Part shown: piece after piece, positions 16,644-25,867 of the stretch
Numbering within the stretch: the stretch's first letter is position 1
Layout: the number at the start of each line of letters is the position of its first letter
Source: Alteromonas gracilis
GTDB lineage: Bacteria > Pseudomonadota > Gammaproteobacteria > Enterobacterales > Alteromonadaceae
Direction: 5' to 3'
Length of the DNA: 64,000 nucleotides
Assembly: GCF_002993325.1 (NCBI RefSeq)
Contig: NZ_PVNO01000022.1
Coordinates: 62,001 to 126,000, forward strand
Notes under the pieces: generated by a model
Databases searched by the model: none
What the model saw: only the letters and a program-made list of their open reading frames with translations
Told to the model about the DNA's origin: nothing
Translations under genes and position numbers: made by a program

Positions 16644-18134
16644 TTAACTTGGAAATGAAAAGCTGACTCCTTCTCGTACGCCACTTGAAGGCCAACGTTG
16701 GGTAATGGTTTTGCGCTTAGTATAAAAACGCACGCCGTCAGGTCCGTATGCGTGAAGGTCGCCAAAGAGTGACCGCTTCCAACCACCAAAGCTGTGATAA
16801 GACACAGGCACAGGCAACGGTACGTTTATACCTACCATGCCCACTTGGATGTTGTCTGAGAAATAACGGGCAGCCTCGCCGTCGCGGGTGAAAATACAGG
16901 TACCGTTACCGTACTCATGAGCGTCGATGAGCTGCATAGCTTGCTCCATAGTTTCAACCCGCATGACTTGCAATACAGGGCCAAAAATTTCAGCCTTGTA
17001 GCTTGTCATGTCCGGCGTGACTTTATCGATAAGCGTGGCACCTAAGAAAAAGCCCGTTTCATACCCCACGACTGTGGGGCTTCGCCCGTCTACGACTACG
17101 TTAGCACCTTGCTCAGCGGCACTTGTAATGTACCCTTCTACTTTCTCTTTGTGCTGAAGTGTAATAAGCGGGCCAAAATCGTTAGTCCCATCGTCAAACG
17201 CTCCTACTTTCAAGCTTTTCATAGCCGATTGCATCTTATCTACAATTTCATCAGCGACTTTATCGCCTACGGCAACCACCACAGACAACGCCATGCAGCG
17301 CTCCCCCGATGAACCAAAGGCTGCGCCCAACAGCTGATTAACTGCGTTATCAACGTCGGCATCAGGCATCACAATGGCGTGGTTTTTCGCCCCGCCTAAT
17401 GCTTGGCAGCGCTTGCCGTTTGCGTTGGCTTTTGAATAGATATATTCGGCGATAGGTGTTGAGCCTACAAAACTTACTGCTTTAATGCGCTCATCATCAA
17501 GTATTTGATCAACCGCTTCTTTGTCGCCATTAACAACGTTGAAAACGCCGTCAGGTAGCCCTGCATCTTTAAGGAGCTTAGCTAAGAAAATAGCGCAACT
17601 TGGATCTCGTTCAGATGGTTTTAAAACAAAGGTGTTACCGCACACGATGGCGAGCGGAAACATCCAAAGCGGCACCATGGCAGGGAAGTTAAACGGTGTA
17701 ATTCCCGCCACCACGCCAAGGGGTTGAAACTCACTCCAAGAGTCTATGCTAGGCCCAACATTTTTACTATGTTCACCTTTGAGCAACTGTGGCGCGCCAC
17801 AGGCAAATTCTACGTTCTCGATACCGCGCTGTAGCTCGCCAGCCGCGTCGTGGCTTATTTTTCCGTGCTCGGCTCCAATTAGCGCGATAATTTCATCAGC
17901 ATGTTCTTCAAGTAAGCTTTTGAACTTAAACATAACGCGAGCCCGCTTACTTACGGGCGTATTACGCCACTCAATAAACGCACTTTGCGCGCTGACAATG
18001 GCGTCGTTCACCGTGGCTTTTGATGCAAGTAAAACGAGCTTCTCTGCTTCACCTGTTGCCGGGTTATAAACATCTTGCATGCGCCCTTTTGGGGTACAGG
18101 TTTCACCATTTATAAAGTGGCCTACTACTTTCAT
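16644..18134 (-). CDS. mmsA: CoA-acylating (methyl)malonate-semialdehyde dehydrogenase
   Basis: This aldehyde dehydrogenase of 496 residues carries the signature GITPFNFPAMVPLWM that marks methylmalonate-semialdehyde dehydrogenases. The nucleophile is C280 in GSSGERCMA. Members convert malonate or methylmalonate semialdehyde to acetyl-CoA or propionyl-CoA. It starts 19 bases after rutF and has an AAGGA ribosome site, so it is part of the rut operon. Uracil breakdown by the Rut pathway yields malonic semialdehyde, and thymine yields the methyl form. This enzyme would recover them as usable acyl-CoA, whereas E. coli only reduces them with RutE. Here both outlets are encoded together. Confidence 0.88.
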   Translation of the reverse strand: MKVVGHFINGETCTPKGRMQDVYNPATGEAEKLVLLASKATVNDAIVSAQSAFIEWRNTPVSKRARVMFKFKSLLEEHADEIIALIGAEHGKISHDAAGELQRGIENVEFACGAPQLLKGEHSKNVGPSIDSWSEFQPLGVVAGITPFNFPAMVPLWMFPLAIVCGNTFVLKPSERDPSCAIFLAKLLKDAGLPDGVFNVVNGDKEAVDQILDDERIKAVSFVGSTPIAEYIYSKANANGKRCQALGGAKNHAIVMPDADVDNAVNQLLGAAFGSSGERCMALSVVVAVGDKVADEIVDKMQSAMKSLKVGAFDDGTNDFGPLITLQHKEKVEGYITSAAEQGANVVVDGRSPTVVGYETGFFLGATLIDKVTPDMTSYKAEIFGPVLQVMRVETMEQAMQLIDAHEYGNGTCIFTRDGEAARYFSDNIQVGMVGINVPLPVPVSYHSFGGWKRSLFGDLHAYGPDGVRFYTKRKTITQRWPSSGVREGVSFSFPS

Positions 18135-18153
18135 TATTTGTCTAATCCTTTAG

Positions 18154-18684
18154 TTATGCGTCTTTGCAAGCGCTGTTATAGCCGCGTTGATAATATAAAA
18201 GCGCGTCGGCTTCTGGGTCTTGCTTGATATCTACCACTTGGCAAAAGATAACGTCGTGAGTGGCCACACTTTTAACGTCTGTAATAATACAATCGAAGCT
18301 CACGGCAGCATCGGCAAGTCTAGGGCAGCCGGTCGTAGATTCCACCCACTCGCCAATTTCAAAGCGTTCACTCATAGGCGCTTTACCACCAAAGGTGTTT
18401 GAAATTAACTGATGCTGCGAGGTAAGCGTATTGATAACTAAATGCGTGCTGTTCTTAAATACCTGATGCACAGACGCACCGCGGTTTAAACACACCAGTA
18501 AGGTTGCTGGGCTGTCGCTTACGCTGCACACTGCAGTTGCTGTAAAGCCAGCACGTCCGTCAGGACCCGTGGTTGTAACGACGTTTACCGCTGCCGCTAA
18601 GCTAGACATGCCTTGACGGTATTGCTCAGGCGTAACCGGGGGAAGCACTTCCGTTACTGCGTTTTTTATTGCTGTAATAGTCAT
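18154..18684 (-). CDS. rutF: Flavin reductase RutF
   Basis: This is a 176-residue flavin reductase of the HpaC-like split-barrel family. The motifs AAVNVVTTTGPDGRAGFTATAVCSVS and PATLLVCLNRGASVH are characteristic. It supplies reduced FMN to the pyrimidine oxygenase RutA. It lies 22 bases after rutE and 19 before mmsA on the same strand. The order rutE-rutF matches E. coli, which supports the assignment over other HpaC homologues. Confidence 0.92.
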   Translation of the reverse strand: MTITAIKNAVTEVLPPVTPEQYRQGMSSLAAAVNVVTTTGPDGRAGFTATAVCSVSDSPATLLVCLNRGASVHQVFKNSTHLVINTLTSQHQLISNTFGGKAPMSERFEIGEWVESTTGCPRLADAAVSFDCIITDVKSVATHDVIFCQVVDIKQDPEADALLYYQRGYNSACKDA

Positions 18685-18706
18685 ACAAATATCCTTTGTG
18701 TTGGCG

Positions 18707-19327
18707 TTACAATATTTGACAAGCTTGCTCGAAGCTTAAGCGAGGCAAACGTTTGTGCACTTTCTTTCCATCGCCATAGCCAATGTTAAGTAAGAAGTTC
18801 ACCTTCCACGTGCTATCTGAAAAGAAAGTCTCGTTAAGTAATGTGGGGTTAAAGCCAGACATGGCACCGGCATCAAGACCTAGTGCACGAACGGCGCTAA
18901 TTAGGTAAGCGCCCTGCATAGAGCTATTGCGCATGGCAGTCTCATAGGCCGCTTCTGGGCTTGAAGTAAACCAGCTTTTCGCATCTGCATAAGGGAATAA
19001 CGTAGGAAGTTCTTCGTAAAACTCTTCATCATAGGCCACGATAACGGTGCAAGGTGCTGTCATGGTTTGCTCTACGTTACCGCTAGAAAGGCATGGTTTA
19101 AGTTTTTCTCGCCCTTCATCTGACGTAATAAAAACAAATCTCGCCGGGCTGCAATTTGCTGATGTCGAGCCAACTTTCACTAAGTCATAAAGCTGCTTAA
19201 GCAGGGCTTCATCTATCGTTTTATCGAGCCATGTAGTGTGCGTGTGTGCACCGCTAAAAAGCTGGGCTAGACCGCTATCAGTAATAGGGCCTTTTATTTC
19301 ATATTCAGTTTTCTCTGATACCGTCAT
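18707..19327 (-). CDS. rutE: Nitroreductase-family malonic semialdehyde reductase RutE
   Basis: This 206-residue FMN-dependent nitroreductase-fold protein contains [21 protein letters not shown] and [13 protein letters not shown], matching RutE. It reduces toxic malonic semialdehyde from uracil cleavage to 3-hydroxypropionate. It is in the standard rut order, 95 bases after rutD. Since mmsA follows in the same operon, RutE may act here as a relief valve rather than the main outlet. Confidence 0.93.
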   Translation of the reverse strand: MTVSEKTEYEIKGPITDSGLAQLFSGAHTHTTWLDKTIDEALLKQLYDLVKVGSTSANCSPARFVFITSDEGREKLKPCLSSGNVEQTMTAPCTVIVAYDEEFYEELPTLFPYADAKSWFTSSPEAAYETAMRNSSMQGAYLISAVRALGLDAGAMSGFNPTLLNETFFSDSTWKVNFLLNIGYGDGKKVHKRLPRLSFEQACQIL

Positions 19328-19422
19328 TTCAATGTCTTTCCAGTTTTCAAATTGTTAGGCAGTGTCTTAGCCACCCAGGTATTGGTTTGAGCGCGTTTTT
19401 TTAGGCTCGTTATATTTATCGC

Positions 19423-20280
19423 CTAAGCCAAGCGCTGTAAGTATTCCAATACCAATTTATTAAATTCCTCAGGCACCGTAATACTCGATGCATGACCGCC
19501 ATATCCCATTACCGATAACTCTGCATTAGGCATAGCTTCAGCTAGTACTTTTGAGCGCTGCCACGGAACCAGGGTGTCGTCTTTATTTGCCAGCGCCAGT
19601 GTTGGTGTCGTAATGCCCGCTAATTTGTCATCGATATCGAACGCGCTAAGCGCGCCAATACGAGCTAGCAAGTTATTTACATCGGGAAAATGATTAAGTA
19701 GATGCGCCTCTTCATCGTCTAAGTGCTTTGCATTAGCCGCTATCCAATCAGGGGGATACAACAGCAGCGCCTGCAACTTTAGATACATATCTTTTCTATC
19801 CGCGGCGAGTAAGGCTTTGCGTATATCAAAGCAACGCAGCGTATGCGGGTTGGGGCTGCTCCATGCGTTTACTAGCACTAAGCTTTGTAGAAGGTTGGGC
19901 TGAGTTAACCCAAGTTCTAAACCCACCAGCCCTCCGAGCGCATGGCCGACCAGATGACATTGCTGCACTTCAAGTTTTTTCAGCAGTGCAGCGAGTTCAT
20001 CTGCCATATCCGAAATACTGTAATTCGCTGGCAAGTCACCCACACTTTTGTTGGTGCCACGTTGATCATAAGTGATCACTCTGTAGTCTTGGGCAAAGTC
20101 AGCCAGTTGGGGCTGCCAAAACTTAGCGGCCCCGCCAAGCCCTGAACTAAAAACAACAGTTGGCGCGTCGGGCGATGTCAGGCCGTGTATCTCGTAATGT
20201 ATCTTGTTGCGCTCTCCAACGTTCATTTCGCCGTTCATATGGGCGTAGCTTGCCTGCTTATCAGAAGGCATAAAGCTCAC
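19423..20280 (-). CDS. rutD: Alpha/beta-hydrolase RutD
   Basis: This alpha/beta-hydrolase-fold protein promotes aminoacrylate breakdown in the Rut pathway. The oxyanion region is SSGLGGAAKFWQPQL, YDQRGTNKS matches the family, and the nucleophile elbow reads GHALGG. The elbow therefore has alanine where classical hydrolases have the nucleophilic serine, as I recall for E. coli RutD. The frame opens at 20280; it carries an N-terminal extension of about 20 residues compared with E. coli, and the ATG codons at 20271, 20238 and 20226 are alternatives. It is 49 bases after rutC. Confidence 0.9.
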   Translation of the reverse strand: MSFMPSDKQASYAHMNGEMNVGERNKIHYEIHGLTSPDAPTVVFSSGLGGAAKFWQPQLADFAQDYRVITYDQRGTNKSVGDLPANYSISDMADELAALLKKLEVQQCHLVGHALGGLVGLELGLTQPNLLQSLVLVNAWSSPNPHTLRCFDIRKALLAADRKDMYLKLQALLLYPPDWIAANAKHLDDEEAHLLNHFPDVNNLLARIGALSAFDIDDKLAGITTPTLALANKDDTLVPWQRSKVLAEAMPNAELSVMGYGGHASSITVPEEFNKLVLEYLQRLA

Positions 20281-20329
20281 CTACATAAAACCAATGAGCA
20301 CAATTAACGGGAAGTCCAAACATAATCGC

Positions 20330-20713
20330 TTACCCAATGTGTGCTGTAGAGGCAATTTCAATTAAGGCTTCAGGCTTTACTAACCCAACCTTAATGCAGT
20401 AGCGCGCTGGCTTTTCACCTGGAAAGTACTCGGCGTATACCTTGTTTACCGCAGCGTAGTTGTCCCAATCGGTAATAAAAATGGAATTGAAGGTGACGTC
20501 ATCCATTGTGCCGCCGGCTTCTTCAATGACACTTTTTATGGTTTCTAAAACATGGCGAGTCTGCGCTTCGGCATCCCCTACATGCACCACGTCATTGTTT
20601 TCGTCGAACGGCAAAGTACCTGACACATACAAAATATTGTCAGCCATAGAGCCCGGAACAAAAGGGGCAATTGGCGTGGATGTACCTGCTGGAATTATGG
20701 CTTTCTTTGGCAT
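20330..20713 (-). CDS. rutC: RidA-family aminoacrylate deaminase RutC
   Basis: This is a 127-residue YjgF/RidA/UK114-family protein, whose trimers deaminate enamines. [26 protein letters not shown] carries the conserved arginine that binds the substrate carboxylate, followed by the late glutamate. In the Rut pathway it handles 3-aminoacrylate peracid or aminoacrylate. Position between rutB and rutD and the start [10 protein letters not shown] match RutC. A strong ribosome site (AAGGA) precedes the ATG. The 132-base gap from rutB holds no gene. Confidence 0.92.
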   Translation of the reverse strand: MPKKAIIPAGTSTPIAPFVPGSMADNILYVSGTLPFDENNDVVHVGDAEAQTRHVLETIKSVIEEAGGTMDDVTFNSIFITDWDNYAAVNKVYAEYFPGEKPARYCIKVGLVKPEALIEIASTAHIG

Positions 20714-20845
20714 GTTCTTTTCCTTTTCATTGCGCTATGGATGCTTTGCTGCCTAGCGCCTATAACTGGTTTATTTCAATTTGTGCTAACTGATTAATCG
20801 TGTTGTTTTTGTCTCTGTAGCTAATCGAAGCTAAGTAGAAAGCGT

Positions 20846-21580
20846 CTAACTCGCTCCTTCAAATACTTCGCAAAATTGCGCAGTAGTAGACACCCATCCG
20901 AAGAACGTCTGAATATTGAAAAGTGACGCCTCGTGAATATCGGGCGGACCAGCTTGGTATGCAGCATCGGCCAACACCACGCCAAAATATTCCAGGTGAA
21001 AGCCATCGCGCAGCGTAGATTCCACACACACATTAGTTGCAATGCCCGTAAACACTAAGTTGCGAATACCGCGTGCGCGAAGCATGCTGTCTAAATTGGT
21101 GTTGTAAAAACCGCTGTAACGGGTTTTCGGGATAACGATGTCGTCGGTTTGAGGTTTTAGCGCGTCGACAAGCGCATAGTCCCAAGTGCCTTTGGCAAGC
21201 AAACTACCCTTAAGCTCTGGCTGTTTACGCATGGTTTTGAGGGCGTTAGACTTATACCAATTAGGTGAACCCGGGCCGCCAGCTTCTTTATAGTCGGCAT
21301 CCCAACCATTTTGCAGAAAGACAACCGGCATGCCCGCAGCGCGAGCGGTATCAAGCACCTTGACGGTATTTTCAATAACAGGCGCAGTAGTAGATACGTC
21401 AAAACCAGCTTTGTCTAAATAACCGTTTTTACTGGCATAAGCGTTCTGCAAATCCACAACTATCACGGCCGTTTCAGATGGGTTTAGGGTTAAAGGCTCA
21501 GGTTTAGCCGGCAGTACGGGCTGCCCTGTTTGGCGTGCTTGAAAGCACCCCGATACTTCAAATACTTCACCGGCAGACAT
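20846..21580 (-). CDS. rutB: Ureidoacrylate amidohydrolase RutB
   Basis: This isochorismatase-fold cysteine hydrolase of 244 residues cleaves (Z)-ureidoacrylate, releasing carbamate and aminoacrylate. The Asp-Lys-Cys triad is visible: D43 in [11 protein letters not shown]152 in [13 protein letters not shown], and C185 in [15 protein letters not shown]. These motifs are diagnostic for RutB rather than generic isochorismatases. Its ATG overlaps the rutA stop in a TAATG arrangement, so the two are translationally coupled. Confidence 0.94.
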   Translation of the reverse strand: MSAGEVFEVSGCFQARQTGQPVLPAKPEPLTLNPSETAVIVVDLQNAYASKNGYLDKAGFDVSTTAPVIENTVKVLDTARAAGMPVVFLQNGWDADYKEAGGPGSPNWYKSNALKTMRKQPELKGSLLAKGTWDYALVDALKPQTDDIVIPKTRYSGFYNTNLDSMLRARGIRNLVFTGIATNVCVESTLRDGFHLEYFGVVLADAAYQAGPPDIHEASLFNIQTFFGWVSTTAQFCEVFEGAS

Positions 21581-22668
21581 TAGGCTGCTCCCGATGTGCT
21601 AAGCAAGTGCTGACGGGATTTCATTAACGGCTGAATTTTAGTACCAAAATCATCCATGCCTTTAAGGAAGTCATCAAAGGTTAGCAATACGCCTTCACAG
21701 CCTGGCACTGTGGCAATTTCATCTAGCATAGAAGCCACCGATTCGTACGAGCCAACAAGCGTCCCCATATTCAGGTTTACCGCTGAGGTTGGGTTGGTCA
21801 TATCGCGAATATTAGTGTCTTTACCCGATTTCTTATCAGCGGCCCCTTGCGTTGCCATCCAATCTAACGCGGACTGATCTTTACCGTCTTTATAGCTTTC
21901 CCATTTCGCCATGGCTGCTTCGTCGGTTTCATCGGCAATAACCATGATAAGTACCGCTGACCCCACGCTGCGACCGTGTTTTTCAGCCGCTTCGGTTAAG
22001 CGCGCTGCGGTAGGAGCAAATGCAGTAGGTGTATTCACACCTTTGCCAAAACAGAAGTTATAGTCGGCATGACGGGCCGAGAAATCCATGCCAGCTGCGC
22101 TTTGGCCCGCACAGATAAGTGGAATTTTTCGTTGTGGTTTGGGCAGCATGCGACAATCATCCATTTGGAAATGCTCGCCTTTAAAATCGCTTTTTCCGGT
22201 TTCCCATAACTCTTTTACTACCTGAATGTATTCATCTAAGTATTCGTAGCGGTTACCGAAGAATTCATCGCCCGGCCACATACCCATTTGCGAATATTCA
22301 GGGCGCTGCCATCCGGTAACAAGGTTGACCCCAAAACGACCGTTGGAAATAGAATCGATGGTACTGGCCATACGCGCCATGATCGCAGGTGGCAAGACTA
22401 GTGTGGCAGCTGTGGCGTATAGCTGAATTTTTGAGGTAACGGCGGCAAGGCCTGCCATTAACGTAAACGACTCTAAGTTGTAGTCCCAAAATTCGGTTTC
22501 ACCGCCAAAACCGCGCAACTTGATCATAGAGAGCGCGAAGTCCATATCGTACTTTTCTGCCTTCATTACAATCTCTTTGTTGAGATCGAATGATGGTTTG
22601 AACTGAGGCGAATTTTTCGAAATTAGCCAGCCGTTGTTACCAATCGGAATAAATACACCTATATCCAT
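21580..22668 (-). CDS. rutA: Pyrimidine monooxygenase RutA
   Basis: This 362-residue member of the flavin-dependent luciferase-like family opens the uracil ring between N3 and C4 via a flavin-N5-(per)oxide. Near-invariant RutA segments are visible at the start ([19 protein letters not shown]), in the middle ([20 protein letters not shown]) and later (NYNFC-like [13 protein letters not shown]). It is the first gene of the operon, with a strong AGAGGGA site five bases before the ATG. It is divergent from rutR, 310 bases away, the usual arrangement for repressor control. Confidence 0.95.
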   Translation of the reverse strand: MDIGVFIPIGNNGWLISKNSPQFKPSFDLNKEIVMKAEKYDMDFALSMIKLRGFGGETEFWDYNLESFTLMAGLAAVTSKIQLYATAATLVLPPAIMARMASTIDSISNGRFGVNLVTGWQRPEYSQMGMWPGDEFFGNRYEYLDEYIQVVKELWETGKSDFKGEHFQMDDCRMLPKPQRKIPLICAGQSAAGMDFSARHADYNFCFGKGVNTPTAFAPTAARLTEAAEKHGRSVGSAVLIMVIADETDEAAMAKWESYKDGKDQSALDWMATQGAADKKSGKDTNIRDMTNPTSAVNLNMGTLVGSYESVASMLDEIATVPGCEGVLLTFDDFLKGMDDFGTKIQPLMKSRQHLLSTSGAA

Positions 22669-22831
22669 GTTGTTCCCTCTGCTTGTATGCGTTTTAAGCG
22701 GTTAACCCCGCTTTTTTTAAGGTTGCCGAATTCAAAACATTGAAGTGGCGGTATACATAGTGAACAGCATAAAGCAGGCCAAATTATTAAATTCATAAAA
22801 TTCAGTGACTTAAACAATTTCACAGTTTAAA

Positions 22832-22891
22832 TTGGACTCATTGGTTCAAAATGGAACACCAAGTCCAGTGCAATTGAACTTAATTGGTGCA
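22832..22891. promoter_or_regulatory. Candidate rutR-rutA operator cluster
   Basis: TTGGACTCATTGGTTCAA (22832-22849) is an imperfect palindrome, six of nine pairs matching. TTGAACTTAATTGGTGCA (22874-22891) repeats its half-sites 42 bases further on, about four helical turns. A reversed partial copy (CACCAAGTCCAG) lies between. The cluster sits between the divergent rutA and rutR starts. It differs from the strict E. coli RutR consensus by extra bases in each arm, so assignment to RutR is tentative. Confidence 0.45.
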
Positions 22892-22978
22892 TATTTGTGC
22901 GAATGGGTTTATAGCAACGAAAACTCCACGTAAACTAGGTATCAGATCGCGAAGAACACGGTTAAGAAGAGATGAGAA

Positions 22979-23650
22979 GTGAGTAAACCTGAAGGTCACG
23001 TAAATACAAAAACAGCAAGAGCATTTAGCCCTACAACTCAAAAGCGGCGTGAACAAGCCCTCCAAGAAAAGCGCACCCGAATTATGGATGCTGCACTTTC
23101 CTTGTTTTCAAAAAACGGCGTTAGCGGTACTACGGTAGAGCAAGTTTCAGAGTTAGCGAATGTCTCAAAGAGTAACTTGCTTTATTACTTTAAAAGTAAA
23201 GATGGATTGTACTTATCGGTTATCACCCACCTGCTGGATGTATGGTTAACGCCCCTTCAGAGCTTTTCAGCAGAACAAGACCCTATAGAAACCCTAAGCA
23301 ACTACATTAAAGTAAAACTTGAAATGTCGAGAGACAACCCAGCCGAATCTAAGCTTTTTTGTATGGAAGTAGTACAAGGTGCGCCCCTTTTAATAAAAGA
23401 ATTAGAAACGCCGCTTAAAACATTGCTGGATGCAAAAAGCGCCGTCATTAACGAATGGATAAAAGCAGGTAAGTTAAAACCGGTCGACCCCATACATTTG
23501 ATATTCAGCATTTGGGCTATTACTCAGCATTACGCCGATTTTAGCGTGCAGATAAAAGCTGTAACCGGAAAAAACTTAAGCGACCCGGTTTTCTTCGATA
23601 CCACCCTTAATAATATTCAACACATTTTATTAGACGGCCTAAAGCCTTGA
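22979..23650 (+). CDS. rutR: TetR-family pyrimidine regulator RutR
   Basis: This 223-residue TetR-family regulator closely follows E. coli RutR as I remember it: recognition region VEQVSELANVSKSNLLYYFKSKDGLYLSV, then KLFCMEVVQGAPLL, DAKSAVINEWIKAGKL and HLIFSIWAITQHYADF in the ligand domain. E. coli RutR binds uracil or thymine and recognises TTGACCA-NN-TGGTCAA. The near identity of the recognition helix predicts the same operator here. The start codon is GTG; the only nearby ATG (22972) reads out of frame. It is divergent from rutA. Sites matching its expected operator occur at 50912 and 55004, not obviously in front of rutA. Confidence 0.9.
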   Translation: MSKPEGHVNTKTARAFSPTTQKRREQALQEKRTRIMDAALSLFSKNGVSGTTVEQVSELANVSKSNLLYYFKSKDGLYLSVITHLLDVWLTPLQSFSAEQDPIETLSNYIKVKLEMSRDNPAESKLFCMEVVQGAPLLIKELETPLKTLLDAKSAVINEWIKAGKLKPVDPIHLIFSIWAITQHYADFSVQIKAVTGKNLSDPVFFDTTLNNIQHILLDGLKP

Positions 23651-23746
23651 TAAAAATCTAATAAATTGGAAGGACGCTCAATGTATTTTGTTTAGATAAG
23701 ACATGCAGTAGGTCGTTGTAATTTTTGAGTGAGTACCAAGAGCCCC

Positions 23747-24418
23747 CTACAAAGGTAATAAAGACGAACTGTCTTTTAAAAAATTTTTAAGGCGCTCAAC
23801 ATTGGTAATTGCTATTCCCCCATATCGTTTCTCTATGAGTTGTAAGTCATACAGCTTAGTAAGCGACTTATGTGCGGTAAGTACTGTTACTCCCAACCTC
23901 TCTGCATAATCGCTTTGCCGCAGGGGTATGACGTCACTTTGTGTGGTCAAATATGACTGGTAAATCAACTTTGCCAATTGAACGTAAGTGGGTAGACGTC
24001 GAATATCATCTAGCCTTTCTAGCGCCGCATGAAGCTTTATTGCGAGTGATCGAGAGATAAAGTCAGAGATTTCGGGATGCTGGTTTATAAGAGAACGAAA
24101 AGCAGGTTCAGGGATCTGCAATATCTTACTTTGGGTTAGCGCTTGTGCATGGTGAGTTCTGGCAAGTGAAGCATATAACGTAAATTCTCCGAACGTATCT
24201 CCGCGTTGCAGTATGGTGGTGATTTGATAGCTGCCGTCTAATCCATAGTTACCTATTTTAACGTCTCCCGCCACTACAATAGACAACCCTTTATTCTTGC
24301 TTCCTCTATCGTGAATAGTAGAGCTAGCTGCATAGGTTATTACCTTTCCAAAGGGCATACAAATATCGAGGTAATCATCAGGCATAACCGTCTGCTGTAT
24401 ACCGTGAATGTACGACAT
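23747..24418 (-). CDS. Crp/Fnr-family transcriptional regulator
   Basis: An N-terminal cyclic-nucleotide-binding-like beta barrel (residues ~10-115, with GDVKIGNYGLDG and RGDTFGEFTLYA) is followed by a C-terminal winged helix (DVIPLRQSDYAERLGVTVLTAHKSLTKLYDLQLIEKRYGG). The phosphate-binding cassette is not canonical, so a ligand other than cAMP, or none, is possible. There is no FNR-type cysteine cluster. The longer frame starts with TTG at 24427; the ATG at 24418 is preferred. It is divergent from a sterol-desaturase-like gene with under 90 bases between, so it probably regulates that gene. Confidence 0.82.
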   Translation of the reverse strand: MSYIHGIQQTVMPDDYLDICMPFGKVITYAASSTIHDRGSKNKGLSIVVAGDVKIGNYGLDGSYQITTILQRGDTFGEFTLYASLARTHHAQALTQSKILQIPEPAFRSLINQHPEISDFISRSLAIKLHAALERLDDIRRLPTYVQLAKLIYQSYLTTQSDVIPLRQSDYAERLGVTVLTAHKSLTKLYDLQLIEKRYGGIAITNVERLKNFLKDSSSLLPL

Positions 24419-24505
24419 GCTTATCAAATCTATATAAATATATATTCTACGATGTTAACGCAATGTAAATTCAATCTCAACAATCTTGTGGTGTGAGTGA
24501 TTACT

Positions 24506-25399
24506 ATGAGTTATCAATGGGCAATTTTGGCTGTTTTCGTTACGTTCGCTTTGCTTGAAGCGAAGAACGGTAAGCTATTTAAAAAAGCGACAGAAGTCAG
24601 CGATGATGGAAAAGTAGAGTTTATCGGTACGTTACTATTATTTACCGTAACACAACCTCTGGTTCTCTTTTGCTCTGTTGCAATAATGAGGTTAGCATTC
24701 CCCCAATTTCAGGGAGTACTTGCAGATTCCTCTACTCTCTTGCACTTAGCGCTGCTTTTAATATTTGATGACATGATGCAATACTGGTGGCACAGGCTTT
24801 CGCACTCAACCCGATTTCTCTACAACTTACATAGAGCCCACCATAACGCTAAGTACATGAGTGTTCGTATTATCTACAGAAATAACTTCTTCTATTACTT
24901 ATTTATGCCGTCATTATGGTTTTCTGGCGCGCTAATCTATATGGGATTGGGTTGGACTTACGCCCTTTATTTAGTGGTAAAGCTTACTGTGATAACTGGC
25001 GCTCATGCAGAATGGAAGTGGGACAAAGTGCTGTACAGTATACCTTGGTTACATCCTATTGCCTGGGTGGTTGAACGCACTATATCGACGCCTTCTACAC
25101 ATAGCGCGCACCATGGATTGAAAGCAGATGACGGAGTGACCAACTACAAAGGTAATTATGGCAACCTATTGTTCTTTTGGGATGTGCTCTTTGGCACTGC
25201 AAAAATTACAAGGCAGTATCCCAAGGAATACGGGATTGAAGGTATGTTTTATGCCAACTGGAAAGAGCAACTCATATGGCCGCTTTATAAAACGCCGAGA
25301 AAGCCAAAGCAGCTAAAGGCCCCATCCTCCAGTGCCAATTTACCGGAACTCAGCTCAGAACAACAAACCATGCAGCAGGCTACGAAGAGCAGTGCTTAA
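24506..25399 (+). CDS. Sterol desaturase/fatty-acid hydroxylase-family membrane enzyme
   Basis: This integral membrane di-iron enzyme of about 297 residues contains the histidine clusters HRLSH, HRAHH and HSAHHG expected of the fatty acid hydroxylase superfamily. Helices lie around residues 1-20, 40-65, 75-95 and 130-170. Substrates in this family range from sterols and alkylglycerols to carotenoids and fatty acids; none can be chosen here. A GTG at 24497 is an alternative start three codons earlier. The C-terminal ~40 residues are polar and low complexity (PSSSANLPELSSEQQTMQQ). It is divergent from a Crp/Fnr regulator and followed by repeat copy 6. Confidence 0.85.
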   Translation: MSYQWAILAVFVTFALLEAKNGKLFKKATEVSDDGKVEFIGTLLLFTVTQPLVLFCSVAIMRLAFPQFQGVLADSSTLLHLALLLIFDDMMQYWWHRLSHSTRFLYNLHRAHHNAKYMSVRIIYRNNFFYYLFMPSLWFSGALIYMGLGWTYALYLVVKLTVITGAHAEWKWDKVLYSIPWLHPIAWVVERTISTPSTHSAHHGLKADDGVTNYKGNYGNLLFFWDVLFGTAKITRQYPKEYGIEGMFYANWKEQLIWPLYKTPRKPKQLKAPSSSANLPELSSEQQTMQQATKSSA

Positions 25400-25412
25400 T
25401 GCGGCTTTATCA

Positions 25413-25450
25413 GGTTATGGGGTCAGAGTAATGACTCTGACCCCATAACC
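25413..25450. repeat. TGGGGTCAGAGTAC-family hairpin repeat, copy 6 (minimal)
   Basis: GGTTATGGGGTCAGAGT and ACTCTGACCCCATAACC form a perfect 17-base-pair stem with a 4-base loop, 14 bases after the desaturase stop codon. It is the shortest copy and has lost the internal TACATT part. There is no T run. Confidence 0.85.
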
Positions 25451-25504
25451 TATTACGTTCGTGATAAACTTACAGCTTGAATAGAAACAGAGCAGCGACA
25501 CGTC

Positions 25505-25729
25505 ATGAACCAACAACCTAATAATCCGCTTCACGGTTTAACTTTAGAGACAATCGTCACGCAACTTCACGAACGATATGGCTGGGATGGGTTGTATTAC
25601 CGTATCAAAGTGAACTGCTTTAATAACGACCCATCTATTAAGTCATCCCTTAAATTTTTAAGAAAAACACAATGGGCAAGAGATAAAGTAGAGCAGCTTT
25701 ACATACAAACGTTTAAACAGCCTGAATAG
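25505..25729 (+). CDS. VF530-family small DNA-binding protein
   Basis: This 74-residue protein matches the VF530/DUF2132 family: [59 protein letters not shown] spans the whole domain (the matching segments are residues ~8-66). A solved family member from Vibrio has a compact helical fold and was reported to bind DNA. It is a single-gene unit with no evident partner. Cellular role unknown. Confidence 0.88.
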   Translation: MNQQPNNPLHGLTLETIVTQLHERYGWDGLYYRIKVNCFNNDPSIKSSLKFLRKTQWARDKVEQLYIQTFKQPE

Positions 25730-25867
25730 CCCTTTCAGTCAAAGGGTCTCATCTAACTATGACAATAGCCTTGCGTTTTTTAACTAGCGACTCCCCTCTC
25801 ATGTACTACACTTCAAATACAGCTAATGAATAATTTTTGAATGTTTTGATTTACAAGGGATGTTGAT

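Noticed and set aside
19423-20280. RutD as a broken gene because the nucleophile serine is missing
   Set aside because: Alanine in the GHALG elbow is, as I recall, normal for RutD, and the frame is full length.
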